Source of the DNA: Diacronema lutheri
Lineage: Eukaryota; Haptophyta; Pavlovophyceae; Pavlovales; Pavlovaceae
Reading direction: 5' to 3'
Length of the DNA: 64,000 nucleotides
NCBI GenBank assembly: GCA_019448385.1
Contig: JAGTXO010000002.1
Coordinates: forward strand, 1,550,001-1,614,000
Positions within the stretch are counted from its first letter, which is position 1, and each line of letters opens with the position of its first letter. Below, piece by piece: positions 11,696 through 20,861 of the stretch. The position numbers and the translations under genes are program-made. The notes beneath the pieces were generated by a model. The model was not told where the DNA came from. It was given only the letters and a program-made list of their open reading frames with translations, and ran no database searches.

Positions 11696-13490
11696 TCACG
11701 CCTGCATCTGCACACCCGAGTGCGCGGCGTGCGCGCGCATCGCGGCGACCACCGCCTCGAGCGCGCCCGCCTCCGCCGCCCGCTGCGTCCACGCGATCCC
11801 GGCCGCATCGGTGCCATAGCAGACGTTTCTCAGCGCGTGGCACGCCTGCTCCTGCACGCCCGAGTGCGCGGCGTGCGCGCGCATCGCGGCGACCACGGCC
11901 TCGAGCGCGCCCGCCTCCGCCGCCCGCTGCTTGCGCGCGAGCCCGGCCGCATTGGTGCCGGCGCAGACGTTTATCAGCGCGAGGCACGCCTGCTCCTGCA
12001 CGCCCGAGTGCACGGCGTGCGCGCGCATCGCGGCGACCACGGCCTCGAGCGCGCCCGCCTCCGCCGCCCGCTGCGCCCACGCGATCCCGGCCGCATCGGC
12101 GCCGGCGCAGATGTCTGTCAGCGTGCAACACGCCTGCTCCTGCACGCCCGAGTGCGCGGCGTGCGCGCGCATCGCGGCGACCACGGCCTCGAGCGCGCCC
12201 GCCTCCGCCGCGCGCGCGAGCCCGGCCGCATCGGTGCCGGCGCAGACGTTTATCAGCGCGTGGCAAGCCTGCATCTGCACGCCCGAGTGCGCGGCGTGCG
12301 CGCGCATCGCGGCGACCACGGCCTCGAGCGCGCCCGCCTCCGCCGCCCGCTGCGCCCACGCGATCCCGGCCGCATCGGTGCCGGCGCAGACGTTTGTCAG
12401 CGCGCAACACGCCCACTCCTGCACGCCCGAGTGCGCGGCGTGCGCGCGCATCGCGGCGACCACGGCCTCGAGCGCGCCCGCCTCCGCCGCCCGCTGCTTG
12501 CGCGCGAGCCCGGCCGCATCGGTGCCGGCGCAGACGTTTGTCAGCGCGCGGCACGCCTGCTCCTGCACGCGCGAGTGCGCGGCGTGCGCGCGCATCGCGG
12601 CGACGACGGCCTCGAGCGCGCCCGCCTCCGCCGCCCGCTGCTTGCGCGCGAGCCCGGCCGCATCGGTGCTGGCGCAGACGTTTGTCAGCGCGCGGCAAGC
12701 CTGCTCCTGCACGCCCGAGTGCGCGGCGTGCGCGCGCATCGCGGCGAACACGGCCTCGAGCGCGCCCGCCTCCGCCGCCCGCTGCTTGCGCGCGAGCCCG
12801 GACGCATCGGTGCCGGCGCAGACGTTTCTCAGCGCGTGGCACGCCTGCTCCTGCACGCGCGAGTGCGCGGCGTGCGCGCGCATCGCGGCGACCACGGCAT
12901 CGAGCGCGCCCGCCTCCGCCGCCCGCTGCTTGCGCGCGAGCCCGGCCGCATCGGTGCCATAGCAGACGTTTATCAGCGCGCGGCACGCCAGCTCCTGCAC
13001 ACCCGAGTGCGCGGCGTGCGCGCGCATCGCGGCGACGACGGTATCAAGCGCGCCCGCCTCCGCCGCCCGCTGCTTGCGCGCGAGCCCGGCCGCATCGGTG
13101 CCGGCGCAGACGTTTGTCAGCGCGCGGCAAGCCTGCTCCTGCACGCCCGAGTGCGCGGCGTGCGCGCGCATCGCGGCGAACACGGCCTCGAGCGCGCCCG
13201 CCTCCGCCGCCCGCTGCTTGCGCGCGAGCCCGGACGCATCGGTGCCGGCGCAGACGCTGGCCAGCGTGAGGCACGCCTCCTCCTGCACGCCCGAGTGCAC
13301 GGCGTGCGCGCTCATCGCGGCGACCACGGCCGCGAGCGCGTACGCCTCCGCCGCCCGCTGCGCCCACGCGATCCCGGCCGCATCGGTGCCATAGCAGACG
13401 TTTATCAGCGCGCGGCACGCCTGCTTCTGCACGCCCGAGTGCGCGGCGTGCGCGCGCATCGCGGCGACCACGGCCTCGAGCGCGCCCGCC
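6921..13490. repeat. Tandem segmental duplication, two units of 3285 bp
   Basis: Positions 6921-10205 and 10206-13490 are essentially identical by eye, including rare variants (ATTGG instead of ATCGG, both nonsense codons, the three short repeats). Each unit corresponds to 23 ARM repeats: 20 of 144 bp and 3 of 135 bp (20x144 + 3x135 = 3285). Identity stops at the Ala-to-Val-type variant at 13491 (accgcc versus cctccgcc at the matching site). Confidence 0.88.
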
Positions 13491-16400
13491 ACCGCCGCCC
13501 GCTGCGCCCACGCGATCCCGGCCGCATCGGTGCCGGCGCAGACGTTGGCCAGCGCGTGGCACGCCCGCTCCTGCACGCCCGAGTGCGCGGCGTGCGCGCG
13601 CATCGCGGCGACCACGGCCTCGAGCGCGCCCGCCTCCGCCGCCCGCTGCCTGCGCGCAAGCCCGGCCGCATCGGTACCGGCGCAGACGGTGGCCAGCGTG
13701 AAGCACGCCTCCTCCTGCACGCCCGAGTGCGCGGCGTGCGCGCGCATCGCGGCGACCACGGCCTCGAGCGCGCCCGCCTCCGCCGCCCGCTGCCTGCGCG
13801 CGAATCCAACCGCAGCGCCGCCGAAGCAGACGTTGGTCAGCGCCACGCACGCCTGCTCCTGCACGCCCGAGTGCGCGGCGTGCGCGCGCATCGCGGCGAC
13901 CACGGACTCGAGCGCGCCCGCCTCTGCCGCCCGCTGCTTGCGCGCGAGCCCGGCCGCATCGGTGTCGGCGCAGACGTTTATCAGCGCGCGGCACGCCTGC
14001 TCCTGCACGCTCGAGCGCGCGGCGTGCGCGCGCATCGTGGCGACCACGGCCTCGAGCGCGCCCGCCTCTGCCGCCCGCTGCGCCCACGCGATCCCGGCCG
14101 CATCGGTGCCATAGCAGACGTTTGTCAGCGCGCGGCACGCCTGCTCCTGCACGCCCGAGTGCGCGGCGTGCGCGCGCATCGCGGCGACCACGGCCTCGAG
14201 CGCGCCCGCCACCGCCGCCCGCTGCGCCCACGCGATCCCGGCCGCATCGGTGCCGGCGCAGACGTTGGCCAGCGCGTGGCACGCCCGCTCCTGCACGCCC
14301 GAGTGCGCGGCGTGCGCGCGCATCGCGGCGACCACGGCCTCGAGCGCGCCCGCCTCCGCCGCCCGCTGCTTGCGCGCGATCCCGGCCGCATCGGTGCCGG
14401 CGCAAATGTTGGCCAGCGTGAGGCACGCCTCCTTCTGCACGCACGAGTGCGCGGCGTGCGCGCACATTGCGGCGACCACGGCCTCGAGCGCGCCCGCTTC
14501 CGCCGCCCGCTGCGCCCACGCGATCCCGGCCGCATCGGTGCCGGCGCAGATGTGTGTCAGCGCGCGGCACGCCAGCTCCCGCACGCCCGAGTGCGCGGCG
14601 TGCGCGCGCATCGCGGCGACCACGGCCTCGAGCGCGCCCGCCTCCGCCGCCCGCTTCTTGCGCGCAAGCCCGGCCGCATCGGTGCCATAGAAGACGTTGA
14701 CCAGCGCCCAGCACGCCTGCATCTGCACGCCCGAGTGCGCGGCGTGCGCGCGCATCGCGGCGACCACGGCCTCGAGCGCGCCCGCCTCCGCCGCCCGCTG
14801 CGCCCACGCGATCCCGGCCGCATCGGTGCCGGCGCAGACGTTTGTCAGCGCGCGGCACGCCTGCTCCTGCACGCCCGAGTGCGCGGCGTGCGCGCGCATC
14901 GCGGCGACGACGGCCTCGAGCGCGCGCGCCTCCGCCGCCCGCTGCGCGCGCGCAAGCCCGGCCGCATCGGTGCCGGCGCAGACGTTGACCAGCGCCCAGC
15001 ACGCCTGCAGCTGCACGCCCGAGTGCGCGGCGTGCGCGCGCATCGCGGCGACCACGGCCTCGAGCGCGCCCGCCTCCGCCGCCCGCTGCGCCCACACGAT
15101 TCCGGCCGCATCGGTGCCGGCGCAGATGTTGGCCAGCGTAAGGCACGCGTCCTCCTGCACGCCCGAGTGCGCGGCGTGCGCGCGCATCGCGGCGACCACG
15201 GCCTCGAGCGCGCCCGCCTCCGCCGCCCGCTGCGCCCACGCGATCCCGGCCGCATCGGTGCCATAGCAGACGTTTGTCAGCGCGCGGCACGCCTGCTCCT
15301 GCACGCCCGAGTGCGCGGCGTGCGCGCGCATCGCGGAGACCATGGCCTCGAGCGCGTCCACCTCCGCCGCCCGCTGCTTGCGCGCGAGCCCGGTCGCATC
15401 GGTGCCATAGCAGACGCTGGCCAGCGCCGTGCACGCCCGCTCCTGCACGCCCGAGTGCGCGGCGTGCGCGCGCATCGCGGCGACCACGGCCTCGAGCGCG
15501 CTCGCCTCCGCCGCCCTCTGCCTGCCCGCAAGCCCGGCCGCATCGGTGCCATAGCAGACGCTGGCCAGCGCCGTGCACGCCCGCTCCTGCACACCCGAGT
15601 GCGCGGCGTGCGCGCGCATCGCGGCGACCACGGCCTCGAGCGCGCCCGCCTCCGCCGCCCGCTGCCTGCGCGCGAGCCCGGCTGCATCGGTGCCGGCGCA
15701 GACGGTGGCCAGCGTGAAGCACGCCTCCTCCTGCACGCCCGAGTGCGCGGCGTGCGCGCGCATTGCGGCGACCACGGCCTCGAGCGCGCCCGCCTCCGCC
15801 GCCCGCTGCTTGCGCGCGAGCCCGGCCGCATCGGTGCTGGCGCACATGTTGGCCAGCGCGTGGCACGCCTGCTCCTGCACGCCCGAGTGCGCGGCGTGCG
15901 CGCGCATGGCAGCGTCCACGGCCTCGAGCGCGCCCGCCTCTGCCGCCCGCTGCTTGCGCGCGAGCCCGGCCGCATCGGTGCCATAGCAGACGTTTGTCAG
16001 CGCGCGGCACGCCTGCTCCTGCACGCCCGAGTGCGCGGCGTGCGCGCGCATCGCGGCGACCACAGCATCGAGCGCGCCCGCCTCCGCCGCCCGCTGCTTG
16101 CGCGCGAGCCCGGCCGCATCGGTGCCATAGCAGACGTTTATCAGCGCGCGGCACGCCAGCTCCTGCACACCCGAGTGCGCGGCGTGCGCGCGCATCGCGG
16201 CGACGACAATATCAAGCGCGCCCGCCTCCGCCGCCCGCTGCTTGCGCGCGAGCCCGGCCGCATCGGTGCCGGCGCAGACGTTTGTCAGCGCGCGGCACGC
16301 CTGCTCCTGCACGCCCGAGTGCGCGGCGTGCGCGCGCATCGCGGCGAACACGGCCTCGAGCGCGCCCGCCTCCGCCGCCCGCTGCTTGCGCGCGAGCCCG

Positions 16401-19378
16401 GACGCATCGGTGCCGGCGCAGACGCTGGCCAGCGTGAGGCACGCCTCCTCCTGCACGCCCGAGTGCACGGCGTGCGCGCTCATCGCGGCGACCACGGCCT
16501 CGAGCGCGTACGCCTCCGCCGCCCGCTGCGCCCACGCGATCCCGGCCGCATCGGTGCCATAGCAGACGTTTATCAGCGCGCGGCACGCCTGCTTCTGCAC
16601 GCCCGAGTGCGCGGCGTGCGCGCGCATCGCGGCGACCACGGCCTCGAGCGCGCCCGCCACCGCCGCCCGCTGCGCCCACGCGATCCCGGCCGCATCGGTG
16701 CCGGCGCAGACGTTGGCCAGCGCGTGGCACGCCCGCTCCTGCACGCCCGAGTGCGCGGCGTGCGCGCGCATCGCGGCGACCACGGCCTCGAGCGCGCCCG
16801 CCTCCGCCGCCCGCTGCTTGCGCGCGATCCCGGCCGCATCGGTGCCGGCGCAAATGTTGGCCAGCGTGAGGCACGCCTCCTTCTGCACGCACGAGTGCGC
16901 GGCGTGCGCGCACATTGCGGCGACCACGGCCTCGAGCGCGCCCGCTTCCGCCGCCCGCTGCGCCCACGCGATCCCGGCCGCATCGGTGCCGGCGCAGATG
17001 TGTGTCAGCGCGCGGCACGCCAGCTCCCGCACGCCCGAGTGCGCGGCGTGCGCGCGCATCGCGGCGACCACGGCCTCGAGCGCGCCCGCCTCCGCCGCCC
17101 GCTTCTTGCGCGCAAGCCCGGCCGCATCGGTGCCATAGAAGACGTTGACCAGCGCCCAGCACGCCTGCATCTGCACGCCCGAGTGCGCGGCGTGCGCGCG
17201 CATCGCGGCGACCACGGCCTCGAGCGCGCCCGCCTCCGCCGCCCGCTGCGCCCACGCGATCCCGGCCGCATCGGTGCCGGCGCAGACGTTTGTCAGCGCG
17301 CGGCACGCCTGCTCCTGCACGCCCGAGTGCGCGGCGTGCGCGCGCATCGCGGCGACGACGGCCTCGAGCGCGCGCGCCTCCGCCGCCGGCTGCGCGCGCG
17401 CAAGCCCGGCCGCATCGGTGCCGGCGCAGACGTTGACCAGCGCCCAGCACGCCTGCAGCTGCACGCCCGAGTGCGCGGCGTGCGCGCGCATCGCGGCGAC
17501 CACGGCCTCGAGCGCGCCCGCCTCCGCCGCCCGCTGCGCCCACACGATTCCGGCCGCATCGGTGCCGGCGCAGATGTTGGCCAGCGTAAGGCACGCGTCC
17601 TCCTGCACGCCCGAGTGCGCGGCGTGCGCGCGCATCGCGGCGACCACGGCCTCGAGCGCGCCCGCCTCCGCCGCCCGCTGCGCCCACGCGATCCCGGCCG
17701 CATCGGTGCCATAGCAGACGTTTGTCAGCGCGCGGCACGCCTGCTCCTGCACGCCCGAGTGCGCGGCGTGCGCGCGCATCGCGGAGACCATGGCCTCGAG
17801 CGCGTCCACCTCCGCCGCCCGCTGCCTGCGCGCGAGCCCGGTCGCATCGGTGCCATAGCAGACGCTGGCCAGCGCCGTGCACGCCCGCTCCTGCACGCCC
17901 GAGTGCGCGGCGTGCGCGCGCATCGCGGCGACCACGGCCTCGAGCGCGCTCGCCTCCGCCGCCCTCTGCCTGCCCGCAAGCCCGGCCGCATCGGTGCCAT
18001 AGCAGACGCTGGCCAGCGCCGTGCACGCCCGCTCCTGCACACCCGAGTGCGCGGCGTGCGCGCGCATCGCGGCGAACACGGCCTCGAGCGCGCCCGCCTC
18101 CGCCGCCCGCTGCCTGCGCGCGAGCCCGGCTGCATCGGTGCCGGCGCAGACGGTGGCCAGCGTGAAGCACGCCTCCTCCTGCACGCCCGAGTGCGCGGCG
18201 TGCGCGCGCATTGCGGCGACCACGGCCTCGAGCGCGCGCGCCTCCGCCGCCCGCTGCTTGCGCGCGAGCCCGGCCGCATCGGTGCCATAGCAGACGTTTA
18301 TCAGCGCGCGGCACGCCTGCTCCTGCACGCCCGAGTGCGCGGCGTGCGCGCGCATCGCGGCGACCAAGGCCTCGAGCGCGCCCGCCTCCGCCGCCCGCTG
18401 CCTGCGCGCAAGCCCGGCCGCATCGGTACCGGCGCAGACGGTGGCCAGCGTGAAGCACGCCTCCTCCTGCACGCCCGAGTGCGTGGCGTGCGCGCGCATC
18501 GCGGCGACCACGGCCTCGAGCGCGCCCGCCTCCGCCGCCCGCTGCCTGCGCGCGAATCCAACCGCAGCGCCGCCGAAGCAGACGTTGGTCAGCGCCACGC
18601 ACGCCTGCTCCTGCACGCCCAAGTGCACGGCGTGCGCGCGCATCGCGGCGACCACGGCCTCGAGCGCGCCCGCCTCTGCCGCCCGCTGCTTGCGCGCGAG
18701 CCCGGCCGCATCGGTGTCGGCGCAGACGCTTATCAGCGCGCGGCACGCCTGCTCCTGCACGCCCGAGTGCGCGGCGTGCGCGCGCATCGCGGCGACCACG
18801 GCCTCGAGCGCGCCCGCCTCCGCCGCCCGCTGCTTGCGCGCGAGCCCGGCCGCATCGGTGCCATAGCAGACTTTCATCAGCGCGTGGCACGCCTGCTCCT
18901 GCACGCCCGAGCGCGCGGCGTGCGCGCGCATCGTGGCGACCACGGCCTCGAGCGCGCCCGCCTCTGCCGCCCGCTGCGCGCACGCGAGCCCGGCCGCATC
19001 GGTGCCGGCGCAGACGTTTGTCAGCGCCCAGCACGCCTGCTCCTGCACGCCCGAGTGCGCGGCGTGCGCGCGCATCGCGGCGACCACGGCCTCGAGCGCG
19101 CCTGCGCTGGCAGCCAGCTCGCAGCTCGCACCGTCTTCAATCGCTCGACGGGACACCGCCACAATGGCAGCGGCCGCCTCCTCGGCCCGCTCCGCCATCG
19201 CCGCGACCCAATCCTCGCCGCCGGCTCCAGCGCCGTCCACCGGCGCGGCGCCCGCGCGCACGGCCGCAACGAGCTGCGGCCCCGACATCGCGTTGAGCTC
19301 GTCGGCGGTGGGCGGCGGCGGCCGCTGCGCGACGGGCGGCGGTGCGTCGCGCACGGCCTGCACGGCTACCTCGGCCAT
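11696..19378 (-). CDS. Giant armadillo-like repeat protein, 2560 residues
   Basis: From ATG 19378 the protein begins MAEVAVQAVRDAPPPVAQRP: the first six codons of the kinase gene at 5305 joined directly to that gene's Pro-rich pre-ARM linker. After about 90 linker residues come about 50 tandem repeats of 48 residues with the consensus GALEAVVAAMRAHAAHSGVQ, then EQACRALTNVCAGTDAAGLA, then RKQRAAEA. The GALEAVVAAM and ACRALTNVC helices match armadillo repeats, with about six extra residues in the interhelical loop. ARM solenoids bind proteins; the partner is unknown. The frame ends at an in-frame TGA inside a repeat, and further repeats follow (5852-11695). Near-identical repeats keep most other frames open too, but only this frame encodes a recognisable fold. 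Confidence 0.8.
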   Translation of the reverse strand: MAEVAVQAVRDAPPPVAQRPPPPTADELNAMSGPQLVAAVRAGAAPVDGAGAGGEDWVAAMAERAEEAAAAIVAVSRRAIEDGASCELAASAGALEAVVAAMRAHAAHSGVQEQACWALTNVCAGTDAAGLACAQRAAEAGALEAVVATMRAHAARSGVQEQACHALMKVCYGTDAAGLARKQRAAEAGALEAVVAAMRAHAAHSGVQEQACRALISVCADTDAAGLARKQRAAEAGALEAVVAAMRAHAVHLGVQEQACVALTNVCFGGAAVGFARRQRAAEAGALEAVVAAMRAHATHSGVQEEACFTLATVCAGTDAAGLARRQRAAEAGALEALVAAMRAHAAHSGVQEQACRALINVCYGTDAAGLARKQRAAEARALEAVVAAMRAHAAHSGVQEEACFTLATVCAGTDAAGLARRQRAAEAGALEAVFAAMRAHAAHSGVQERACTALASVCYGTDAAGLAGRQRAAEASALEAVVAAMRAHAAHSGVQERACTALASVCYGTDATGLARRQRAAEVDALEAMVSAMRAHAAHSGVQEQACRALTNVCYGTDAAGIAWAQRAAEAGALEAVVAAMRAHAAHSGVQEDACLTLANICAGTDAAGIVWAQRAAEAGALEAVVAAMRAHAAHSGVQLQACWALVNVCAGTDAAGLARAQPAAEARALEAVVAAMRAHAAHSGVQEQACRALTNVCAGTDAAGIAWAQRAAEAGALEAVVAAMRAHAAHSGVQMQACWALVNVFYGTDAAGLARKKRAAEAGALEAVVAAMRAHAAHSGVRELACRALTHICAGTDAAGIAWAQRAAEAGALEAVVAAMCAHAAHSCVQKEACLTLANICAGTDAAGIARKQRAAEAGALEAVVAAMRAHAAHSGVQERACHALANVCAGTDAAGIAWAQRAAVAGALEAVVAAMRAHAAHSGVQKQACRALINVCYGTDAAGIAWAQRAAEAYALEAVVAAMSAHAVHSGVQEEACLTLASVCAGTDASGLARKQRAAEAGALEAVFAAMRAHAAHSGVQEQACRALTNVCAGTDAAGLARKQRAAEAGALDIVVAAMRAHAAHSGVQELACRALINVCYGTDAAGLARKQRAAEAGALDAVVAAMRAHAAHSGVQEQACRALTNVCYGTDAAGLARKQRAAEAGALEAVDAAMRAHAAHSGVQEQACHALANMCASTDAAGLARKQRAAEAGALEAVVAAMRAHAAHSGVQEEACFTLATVCAGTDAAGLARRQRAAEAGALEAVVAAMRAHAAHSGVQERACTALASVCYGTDAAGLAGRQRAAEASALEAVVAAMRAHAAHSGVQERACTALASVCYGTDATGLARKQRAAEVDALEAMVSAMRAHAAHSGVQEQACRALTNVCYGTDAAGIAWAQRAAEAGALEAVVAAMRAHAAHSGVQEDACLTLANICAGTDAAGIVWAQRAAEAGALEAVVAAMRAHAAHSGVQLQACWALVNVCAGTDAAGLARAQRAAEARALEAVVAAMRAHAAHSGVQEQACRALTNVCAGTDAAGIAWAQRAAEAGALEAVVAAMRAHAAHSGVQMQACWALVNVFYGTDAAGLARKKRAAEAGALEAVVAAMRAHAAHSGVRELACRALTHICAGTDAAGIAWAQRAAEAGALEAVVAAMCAHAAHSCVQKEACLTLANICAGTDAAGIARKQRAAEAGALEAVVAAMRAHAAHSGVQERACHALANVCAGTDAAGIAWAQRAAVAGALEAVVAAMRAHAAHSGVQEQACRALTNVCYGTDAAGIAWAQRAAEAGALEAVVATMRAHAARSSVQEQACRALINVCADTDAAGLARKQRAAEAGALESVVAAMRAHAAHSGVQEQACVALTNVCFGGAAVGFARRQRAAEAGALEAVVAAMRAHAAHSGVQEEACFTLATVCAGTDAAGLARRQRAAEAGALEAVVAAMRAHAAHSGVQERACHALANVCAGTDAAGIAWAQRAAVAGALEAVVAAMRAHAAHSGVQKQACRALINVCYGTDAAGIAWAQRAAEAYALAAVVAAMSAHAVHSGVQEEACLTLASVCAGTDASGLARKQRAAEAGALEAVFAAMRAHAAHSGVQEQACRALTNVCAGTDAAGLARKQRAAEAGALDTVVAAMRAHAAHSGVQELACRALINVCYGTDAAGLARKQRAAEAGALDAVVAAMRAHAAHSRVQEQACHALRNVCAGTDASGLARKQRAAEAGALEAVFAAMRAHAAHSGVQEQACRALTNVCASTDAAGLARKQRAAEAGALEAVVAAMRAHAAHSRVQEQACRALTNVCAGTDAAGLARKQRAAEAGALEAVVAAMRAHAAHSGVQEWACCALTNVCAGTDAAGIAWAQRAAEAGALEAVVAAMRAHAAHSGVQMQACHALINVCAGTDAAGLARAAEAGALEAVVAAMRAHAAHSGVQEQACCTLTDICAGADAAGIAWAQRAAEAGALEAVVAAMRAHAVHSGVQEQACLALINVCAGTNAAGLARKQRAAEAGALEAVVAAMRAHAAHSGVQEQACHALRNVCYGTDAAGIAWTQRAAEAGALEAVVAAMRAHAAHSGVQMQA
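14145..18276. repeat. Second segmental duplication in the ARM array, offset 2448 bp
   Basis: About 1.68 kb at 14145-15828 recurs at 16593-18276, offset 2448 bp = 17 repeat units of 144 bp. A few single-base differences (for example near 15373/17821 and 15617/18065) show it is older than, or less homogenised than, the 3285-bp duplication. The segment 12950-13500 also resembles 16118-16668 (offset 3168 = 22 units), so the array has been reshuffled more than once. Confidence 0.75.
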
Positions 19379-19545
19379 CGGGCCAGCGGGGATGAGTTTG
19401 ACGCTTTGAGAGGATGGTTGGGGGGCTAAACCCTTAAGCCCCGCAGGAGATGACATCGACGATTTGGGCAGCGGAAGAAGGGGGATATATTTTGGAACGT
19501 AAATGGTAAACGTAAAAAAAAAAAAAAAAAAAACGTATATAGGCC

Positions 19546-19680
19546 GTTCCCGCTGCCGGCGTGCACAGGGTCGACGCCCTGATTTCGGCCTGATGTTGCG
19601 TGCGCCCTTTCGCTCGCTCCGTTTGTCCAGCCTCGGCCCCGTGCGCGCCCCTCCTGCTGACCCGCCTGTAAGCGTCGTTA
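19546..19680 (+). repeat. Dispersed repeat R1, copy 1
   Basis: About 135 bp that recurs at 54806-54942 in the same orientation and, more diverged, at 42062-42215 inverted. Shared blocks include CGTGCACAGGGTCGACGCCC, TTTCGCTCGCTCC and CCTGTAAGCGTCGT. This copy follows a run of 19 A by a few bases. No coding potential is recognised. Confidence 0.8.
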
Positions 19681-19691
19681 GTATATATCCC

Positions 19692-19930
19692 CTTGCCGAA
19701 AAATCAAGCAAGCCAATGAGCGCCCGGGGGGGGGGGGGGGGGGGGGTCGGAGCGAGGTCCAGGACGAGTCCAGGACCGAGACCCCCCTGACCGGCCGATT
19801 TTGAGTAAAACTCGGGGTTCAGCGAGCGCGGCGGACGGAGGGCCCGAGCCGGGCCGACGGAGGGTCCGACCCCGGAATGCGGGCGACGGGAAAGGCTCGA
19901 GTGCTTCTTGACGCCCAGTAAAATCCGACC
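19692..19930 (+). repeat. Dispersed repeat R2, copy 1
   Basis: Shares long blocks with 58459-58690, including GACCGGCCGATTTTGAGTA, CGGACGGAGGGCCCGAGCCG and ACCCCGGAATGCGGGCGAC, with overall similarity of about 80% by eye. This copy carries an expanded G run. It lies immediately after R1, so the two may form a composite element. Confidence 0.8.
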
Positions 19931-20110
19931 CCATACTTCCGCGGGGGCGGCGTTGGCAGTGGAGGCGGCGAGAGCGATGGCGACGACGAGTACGCGCCGC
20001 GCGAGTGGGGCTTCGGTGGGTTCGGCGAAGAGGTGGCCACGTGGTACTGACGTGGCGCGGCGCGTGCTCCATGCCAAACTCGCTTTTTTTACGCGGAGTA
20101 CCGCCGCCCC

Positions 20111-20136
20111 CGGTGCGAGAAACGTTTCTCGCACCG
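20111..20136. repeat. Perfect 26-bp palindrome, with related inverted motifs at 20331-20360
   Basis: CGGTGCGAGAAAC is followed directly by its exact reverse complement GTTTCTCGCACCG. About 220 bp downstream the same half-sites recur as GTTTCTCGCACCG - 7 nt - CGGTGCGAGTAC. The flanking CCGCCGCCCC is also repeated, which gives direct and inverted copies bounding about 230 bp. This may be the ends of a small element or a regulatory dyad. Confidence 0.7.
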
Positions 20137-20477
20137 TGACGATGCGACGCGAGCGCAGCGGCGCACTCGTCCGCCACCATCCGCCTGTCCACCGGGTCTG
20201 TCATCGAGCTGCGTCATGTGCGTGCGTCGTGCTCTGCGCGCGCGCGCGCGGCGCGCGGCGCGCTGACGAGCGCGTGTCGATTTCCACGCGCGGTGGAGCA
20301 CGCTTGAGCCGAGGGTTGCCGCAGCGGTGACGTTTCTCGCACCGCCGCCCCCGGTGCGAGTACCACGCGGCCGCACGCACGCCCGCGGCGCCCCCGCACT
20401 TGCGCGGGGGGGGGCGTGGCGCGCGGGGGCGGCGATGATTGTCGGCCGCCCTGGGGGGAAGGGGGGAGGCGATCTCA

Positions 20478-20729
20478 GGCACGCGCGATTACTGCTCGCG
20501 CGTGCGCAGATGTAGGGCGAATGAGCGCGTGGGTGCACAGGCAAGGCGACAAGCCTGTGCACGCCACCAACGACCCGCCCGTCGCCGCCACCGCCGCCGC
20601 GCCAGCAGCAGGCGCCGTCCACACCGCCACAGGGATCCACGTCAGCCTGCACGCCGTGGTCGGCTCGGCGCTTCGGCGGCGTCTGGCCGCGCGCCATCTG
20701 CGCGCGCGCGAGCAGTAGTCGCGCGTGCC
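20478..20729. mobile_element. Short TIR-flanked element (MITE-like), 252 bp
   Basis: The 35-bp ends at 20478-20512 and 20695-20729 are inverted repeats matching at 33 of 35 positions. The interior has no recognised gene. The right half is related to 42310-42465. No clear target-site duplication was found by eye, so classification as a MITE is inference. Confidence 0.6.
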
Positions 20730-20861
20730 CGCGCACGACTCGAGCGCCGTCTGGGCGACCACGCGCGAGTGCGCGTCGAACGCGGCCCAAAGGCCCACTC
20801 ACACGCCCAGCCGCCGCGCGCCCGCGCAGCAGCCGTGCGACGCACGCACGATGGCCCCCCG

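Larger units (their letters stand above)
19379..20861. other. Repeat-rich intergenic region
   Basis: No host gene is visible. It contains the leader shared with the kinase gene (19379-19425), a run of 19 A (about 19516-19534), dispersed repeats R1 and R2, a run of 19 or more G at about 19728-19746, a 26-bp palindrome, and a TIR-flanked element, each listed separately. Confidence 0.6.

Noticed and set aside
5852-19120. CRISPR-like array
   Set aside because: Repeats are contiguous, protein-coding and 144 bp long, with no spacers; the organism is eukaryotic.
10721-19429. Plus-strand open frame of about 2900 codons as a gene
   Set aside because: It is the mirror of the ARM array; its translation is Arg/His/Ala-rich with no fold, whereas the minus frame gives clear ARM repeats.
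20439-20861. Coding sequence upstream of the hypothetical gene at 20862
   Set aside because: Overlaps the TIR element and has low-complexity Arg/Ala composition; first good Met is at 20862.
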